This document shows, one piece after another, positions 36,801 to 44,552 of a stretch of 64,000 bases of DNA. A model generated the notes under the pieces. That model was not told the origin of the DNA. It made no database searches and was given only the letters and a program-made list of their open reading frames with translations. The DNA comes from Costus lasius (Eukaryota > Streptophyta > Magnoliopsida > Zingiberales > Costaceae): contig CM050448.1 in the NCBI GenBank assembly GCA_027563935.2, positions 119,157,493 through 119,221,492 of the forward strand. Reading direction: 5' to 3'. A program made the position numbers and the translations under genes. Numbering within the stretch: position 1 is the stretch's first letter; each line of letters opens with the position of its first letter.

Positions 36801-39800
36801 CCAAGGAAGCAAAAACCGGTCCGGCACCAACCGGTTTGTACTGGTCCGGTGAGGGAACGGTTGCAGAGCAAGGAGAAACCGATGGTAAGTTAGGAAAAAT
36901 AATTTTTTATTGCGGTACCAGTACAGTACCAGTACGTACATAAAAACCGATTAGTTTATAATATTTTAATAAGAAAATTATTTTTTGAATATATAAACTT
37001 GATTTGTGCCGAGTTTATATGAGCGGTTTTCATCAAAACCGGACGGTTCGGCCAGTTTCATCAAAAATATTAACTAATTTTGATAAAAATCGATCAGTTT
37101 CATCAAAAATATTAAAAAATTAATTTTTTTAATCACCGACATCACTATTCCCATGTGTGAACAGTGATGAATAGTGCCGCACAATGTGTCAGTGGAATTT
37201 TTTATTAAGATATAATATTTTATATTATAATATATCACTTTAGTGTCTGCCGACACCCAAATAATGCAACCGATGAGCATTGGTGGCTTTATTAAAGATT
37301 AAATAATAGTTTAGTTTATAATAAGTATAAATTATAATTAATTAATAATTAATTTATTATATTTAATTAATTAATTAAGGTTTAATTATATAAATTGGAA
37401 GAATCAGCCACCGACGTGCTGTCGGTGGCATGATTTCTTCAATAGTATTTTTATATTATTTTATTTTTTATATTTTTATATTTTAATTTTTAAAAATTAA
37501 TATTAAAAATTCCAAAAAAATCCTATAAATAGTCCTCTTGAATCTCTTTCTTCTAACACCATTCGAATCTTAATTTTCAAAACTCTTTGAGAGATTTTCT
37601 AGTATGAGCTATCTCTCTCTCTCTTTCCTTCCCTTTTTCTCTTCTAATGGCACCAAAGAGAGATACTGATCTTGCATGGTTCCATACTCGTAAGATGCCG
37701 GATAACCGACACCATTGGCAGTGTATTCACTGTCTGAAAGTTTTCAAAAGCGGAGGGGCTACTCGTGTGAAGTATCACCTTGCTGGTGGATTTCCTAATG
37801 TTACAAATCGTACCAAAGTACCGCAAGAGATACGCAGAGCTGTCTGGGCGAATTTAGATTCATTTAATATAACCAAGCAACGTAGGGCAGATGATCGAGC
37901 AGAATTCGACTGTCGTGCCATAGACCCCACCGGGTATAATCCTTACCAAGGGAGCTATGATGATGGTGCTGACGATATTCAGATGGAGGCAGCTATGTGT
38001 GTGTCCAGGGCACAATTTGCCCATGAAGAAGATGTACGGTCTATTTCCATGCGGTTCGCGGGGCGACCATTCTACGAGGGCGGATCTGGGAGTGGGAGCA
38101 GTATAGAAGGAGGCCCTCAATTGAGTCGTACTAGTAGCATGCGGGGACGGACTGGAAGTTATGCAGCACCACCATTAGGTAGAAGAGGTATGTCTTCTTT
38201 TTTTGGCTTTTGCCAACATACTGAGGGTCCCGATCCTGCCCCCACTGATATTGATCTCAGGGCATTCCCCTCCCAATCAAGTAAGCAGATGTGTATAGAC
38301 GACATCTACACTAAGTCCAAAAAGGTGGATATCAGCAGAGCCATTTCAAAATGGTTTTACTCTAATAAGATTCCACCACATGCAACAGGTGACCCATATT
38401 ATCGTTCACTGATAGGGAAAATTCAAGATTGTGAGCCAGGAATTCAGTCCCCAAACCCTTATGAGATTGTTGGACGGTATCTCGACAATGAGGTTGAAGA
38501 GTGCAAAACTTAGATCAAAGGCATGAAACCTCAATGAGAGACTTTCGAATTCACATTAATGTGCGACGCTTAATTTTCTTGTTTATTGCAATAGAAAAGC
38601 TATTTTTCATAAGTTTGTAGATGCGTCATCTGAATTTCAAAATGCGGCTTATATTTATAGCATCATGCAGAGGGTGATGGAAGAGATCGATCCACAATAT
38701 ATCGTGCAGCTAATTACTGATAATGACAGTAATTTTAAAAGAGTTGTCTAGCTAATCACCCAAGATTTTTCATATATTATTTGGTCACCGTGTGACACAC
38801 ACTGCATCAATTTGATGATGAAGGATATCGGAGAATTAGATAAAGTGAAGAATGTTATAAAGAGTGCCTAGACAGTGATCCGATTTATCTACAATAAAAA
38901 ATTTTATAGAATGAGAGATACTACGTCCTACGGTAACGAGATTTGTAACTCATTTTTTATTTTTGAAATCATTACTGTTAAAAAAAAATGGGTTTAAAAC
39001 TAATATTCACCTCCCAAGAACGGAGTAGTTCTAATTTTTCATTATGGATGGAAAAATAGTTGAGAATGTAATTCTCAATAGACGTTTATGAGATAATGTA
39101 GTTGATATTTGCACGGTGGTCGAACCCCTTTACGTGGTCTTACGTAAAGTAAACGTGGACAAAAAAGCAATGATGGGCGACTTATATCACATGGTTCATC
39201 AATGCCAAAAAACAATCGCAGAGAAATTTGGATTCCGAGGCAACAGATATATTGATACTATACGTCTTCGGTGGGACACGCAGATGCGTCAAGATATTCA
39301 TGTGGCTAGTAAGTATTAGCAGAATTTTTAAATTTTTATTATTATATACTAAGTTCTCATAGATAATTTTTTTGGTTTACAGCTTATTATCTTAATTCGT
39401 CATACCAATATCGATATAACTTAGGGAGTGAGCAAGAATTAATCAATTCATTAAAAAGTGTGATATATCGCATAGAGATTGATTCAGATGTGGCAACCGT
39501 GGCAATTAACGAAAGTCATTTGTATTGCGAAGCAGAAATAACTTTCAGAGATCCAGTAGCACTAGATCTTAGACACCGCATTGATCCTAGTAAGTTTATT
39601 TTTTAAAGTATATTTCTTTACCATAACAATTGCTAATTAAAATGTTAAATTTAACTTCAGCCAAGTGATGGTTACAATTTGCTGCAAATGCATCAAATTT
39701 ATGAAAGATAGTTATTCGCATACTGTCACAATGTGTTTCTTCCAGCGGATGCCAACACGATTGGTCGACCTTCTCTTTGATACACATGAAGGTTCGCAAT

Positions 39801-42800
39801 TGATTATCATATCGTCGCCTTGAGAAAATAGTTTACGTGCACTATAATATGCGACTCAGACTACATATTTTACGAGAATAAAACGAGAGAAAATCTGAAG
39901 TTGCAGACCCGTTCGATGAATCATTTATACCCAATGGCAGTGACTCTATGATGGAATAGTGGTCAACTCAAGATAATCAAGACATGGCCCTCAATGAACC
40001 TGGTGATCCACCTCAGCCTTCTCAATATATTTCTTAGTTAGTAGAAAGTGAAGTCAACAATCAACCTGAACAGACAAACCCAATTTTGATGTACAAGATG
40101 ATGCTGACGAATGGTGTATGGAGGAGACCGGTCTACGTCCACACAGATAACAACCAGTACAACCGTCTTCCCAAACACAGTCAGGTGCATTTAGAAGGCA
40201 GACAATTGCGAAGTGGGCTACAATTGCAAAGGGAAAAGGCATTGTGAACCCAATGGAAAAAGATGACAAGTCAATAGCAATGTTAGTACAGATGACGGTG
40301 GTAGTGGGTCAAGTTATGTGTCTGCTACACAACAACAAGCGGAGCCATGGAAGGAAGAGTCAAGGTACAGTCATTCAATACAAGATGATGATCATGGCCA
40401 TCGTACAACCCAACCATTACAATATCAAAGGCAAAACAAGGGATCAACCACTCGAAGTAAATATCAAAACCAAGCCTTAGAAGACTATGAAGACATGAGG
40501 TCAACATTACCTTCAGAGACAGAAAGTGGATCTTCATGATCACAGCCCAGCTATGGATCTAATATGTATCCATATCCAATGTTCGTTCTCATTCCAATCC
40601 TGACAGTGGTTCATACGACTCAAATTCAACTTGATCAAGCAAGTTTGTTAAATTTATGGAGCCCAACCTATCGATACCACATGTCTTGGAAACAATTTCA
40701 ACTTTGGGCATTACAAAATTATGGCGTGGATCTAAGTCACATAGAGGGAACTGATTATAATGATTCATACAGATCTCGACACTCATTTTGGATATAACAA
40801 TCACTTATTGTACTGTTTCCATATTATTTAAGATTCTATCTTTAATAGAATAATTTTTTCATTATCAAATTATTATAGTTTATTCCAAAAAACTTTTTTT
40901 TATAAAAAATTATTTTTCCCGGTTTACAGCCGATACCAGTCGGTACGTACCGGTCCAGTACAGCATCGGACCGATACGCCAAACTGGTATTCAAATCTTT
41001 ACTATGTACTAAAGAACTAAAACCCAGTCCATACCTAGACTTGGCAATTCGAGTTAGCGGGTCATAAACAGGTCGTGTCAGCTATGACCCATGACCCGAT
41101 TAAGCTAACCCAAACACGACCCGTTTAATTAATTGGGTCAAACTATCTAACATGAACACGACCAAAATATAATCGGGTCAACCCGACACGATCCGAGTAA
41201 CCTGTTTATCATTTATATTTTAAACATAAATAATAAATTGATAAAAATTCTATTAAAATTAATAAAATTTTAGGCTTTTGTGTGGGCCGAAATCTAGGTT
41301 AAAAGATAATTAGAAGATATTGGGCTTATAGGCTAATAATGAGAGTTAAGTGAGTATATATTTAAATTTTGTATATATAAATATATAATGTAATTGGGTT
41401 AAGCGGGTCAACCCGATTATAACCCAACACGACCCAATTATTTTCGGATCATAAATGAATTAACATGTTTATGACCCGAACACGTTTATGGCTGACTCAA
41501 ACCCCCCTAACTTCGCATCGAGTCGAATCGGGCCAGCAGGTCGGGTCAGATTTTGCCTACCTTATGTTAGTTCAAGCTTATAACAATACAACTGTAGTAG
41601 TGCTAGTATATCTGATACCATTGGTACATTAAATAGCATAGTATTAGTACATCTAATACATACAAGTCCAAGACAAGACAACACCATAGACTTTAAAACC
41701 TTGGGATGTACCCATCCAATCTAAGATCACTACATCAACGAAGACAGAACTTGTGAACCTTGGGTTCAAGTAGTATTATGCGTTGTTGTGTACCATAACA
41801 TACTAGTCTAACCGGTATACTAGCGCGGATCAGTATTTTAAACATGGCCCTAACAAGACAAATCCAGGTTTCAATCAAACAATATCAACTTATGTTGGGT
41901 TCAAGTGGAATTAGTATGTTGCTTTACGTTGCATTTAGCAAGCAACATACTAATTTCACATCTTATGGAAAGAGTTTCAAATGTAGATATTAAGAAACTA
42001 TAATAACAACTTTTAAGTTTTTTTTTGTTTATTCCATTTGTAATACTTTGAAGGCTAATGTTATCGTGTTGTATGTAGTAGAGCTCTTACTAAGTTAATA
42101 TTGATAAAGCTCATAGTAATAAAATATGATATCATCTCATGGTCGGAGGAGCAAATCTTGCCTTCAGATTTACTCTAAGGTACTAGTTTGCACAGTTAGT
42201 TAGGAAGGATTTTTGTTGTTGATAACATGATTTTGAGATCAAATCTTTCTTTCACCATATTCTTTCTTACAAAATAAATAAATAAATAAAGCAACTTCCA
42301 TCCTATTGCTCCTAAAACATTGTAAAACTAGTTAATTTAATATTTTGCTTGTTAACTAGCTTTCTGGAATGGAAATTGAGATGTACAGTCAATTATGAAT
42401 CTTCCCAAGACAGGCTTGATTTTGGTCCAACAATATCATATGTTGCTACTTTTTGCTACCAATGAATTTGGACCCAAAATTCATTGGTAGCAAAAAGAGA
42501 TACTATAAGAGATACTATATAGCCTTGAATCCAACTTCTACATAAGAGATACTATATAGCCCTTCTATATGCAAATATGCAATACAATATTTTACCTTTT
42601 TTCTACCCAACCCATAAAAATAATCTAAAGGAGCTTAAGAAAATCTATAAACTGCCAAAATGTCAATATGCACAAAGAATAACATAAATCTTATTCATCT
42701 ATGAATTCCAAGACAAGGAAGATGGAACAAAAAACTCCCAAATTGAAACTAAATGAAATTTAGGACAGCCACATAATACTACTAAAATGTAATCATTTTC

Positions 42801-44512
42801 TAAAGACTATCCATTCCTAAAACTTGAGGTTAAGCATAGAAGGATCTTACTAACCCGAAATAAGCTTGATGCCCATTCGTCAAGCACAGCCTGCAAGACA
42901 TTTGCATTGGTATGTATTATCAGAAACTCACTACATAAAAGAAGCCTCTTGTTTACTTAAAAAAAAAAGAACTTCATCTAGAAGACCCTATGGACTATGG
43001 CTCAACAAAGTAATTGGACTTCAATGAACAAATATATATTTATTGCATACCTGAAGATCAGTGTTGAGCTTGGCAGCTTGCCGAACAACTCCTGCAATGG
43101 AACGCAGGATAAAGATATCCAGTGATATTGCTGCTTGAACTCCAGGCCTTTGAACTTTCACAGCAACAACTCTCCCTGAAGAACGGAGTCTGGCCTGATA
43201 AACCTGTCAATGGGATATATATAGATTGTTAGGATTTCATATTCTTATTTTATTAAATAAAAAACATTAGACAAAAACCTGCCCAAGGGATGCAGCAGCA
43301 ATCGGCTCAGGTGAGATCTCAGAGAAAAGCATATCTATTGATTGCCCAAGATCTTCTTCTATCATGTTGAATGCAATCTCAGTTGAAAAAGGAGTAATGC
43401 GATCTTGCAACAATGAAAGCTCCTCTAAGTATGCAGGTGGAATAACATCCTAATGAAAAAGAAATTCCATGCGAATTTTAGAAAATACCTACAAATTTAT
43501 TCCCTATAGTTATAGGTCGATAGTTGATATGATCAGTTCACAAAGCAAAATCATGAAATATACTGGCTTTCATAAGGGGAAATCAGAAATTTAGAATACC
43601 AAGAATATTAATTCCAAATATCAAGCAAGGATCTAACATATGAAAAAGTAATTATCATTAATTTGAGATGCTTGGGAATCTATTTTATGTTAGCAGAGTA
43701 TCATTTTGAGGTTCTAGTAATCCAATCAACTTGAAGCAGTATAAATTCTTTCAGGTGACACATTAGAAAAAAGTGACATTAGAAAAAAGTGTGTTTTTGA
43801 TAACACCGGCGCAAAAAAAAATTTACCCAGAAGATCAAACATTAAGTAATTTCACACACAAACAATTTTATGGCCAGCACAGCTAGGCTATAAAGAAATT
43901 GATTTCACTGTTGGATCAGGAGTCGAATAGTTATGTTACTCAGGATCTAGCTCTAGCATGTGCTAAAAATTGGTTCATGTAAAGTAAGCATCTTTTGTCT
44001 GGAAACGTGGAGGAATTTTAATATAAAGTTAATTCAATTAATTATCAAGTTAATATGAAACAGAACAGCAGACGGTAATATACTTTCTGTTAAAAACAAA
44101 GATGAAAAACTGAAGGATGCCTATTATAGTGTTTTTAGGCAGTGACTTATTAGACCAAGGATTGTCACTGGGACCAAATAGTCTGGTGCATCATTCAGTT
44201 CAATACTTCATTAATTTTCATGGATATGCCTTGTGTCTAATAACACCTAATAGTAGTTAAAACATTACTTTTACAAATCAACCAATAGAATAGCAGTTAT
44301 ATAAAACACATTGCTTTTCGAAAGTAATTGTCTAGGAAAAAGAATACTAGAAAGAACAATGTATGCTATATTTCAAAGTGCTAATTAGATAAATCAGATG
44401 ATAAGTTTGTTAAAATGTGAAAGATATAAGGTCACTAGTCAGTACTATGTGTTGGTACAAACCAATATTTTAAAACCTAATCTATATTGCTCGATATCAG
44501 TACAAGTTGGTA

Positions 44513-44552
<40 letters not shown>

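Larger units (their letters stand above)
36802..41001 (+). mobile_element. decayed 4.2-kb hAT-superfamily transposon
   Basis: The left end is CAAGGAAGCAAAAACCGGTCC. The right end, read inward, is TAAAGATTTGAATACCAGT, matching the left at 14 of 24 positions with mostly C/T or G/A changes. The flanking octamers are GTATGTAC (36794-36801) and CTATGTAC (41002-41009), 7 of 8 identical, as expected for an aged hAT target duplication. Inside are a BED-finger open frame and a broken hAT transposase. It lies in ABC1K intron 6, antisense to that gene. Its ends share the ACCGGTCC / GTACTGGTCC words of the small repeats in this window. Confidence 0.8.
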
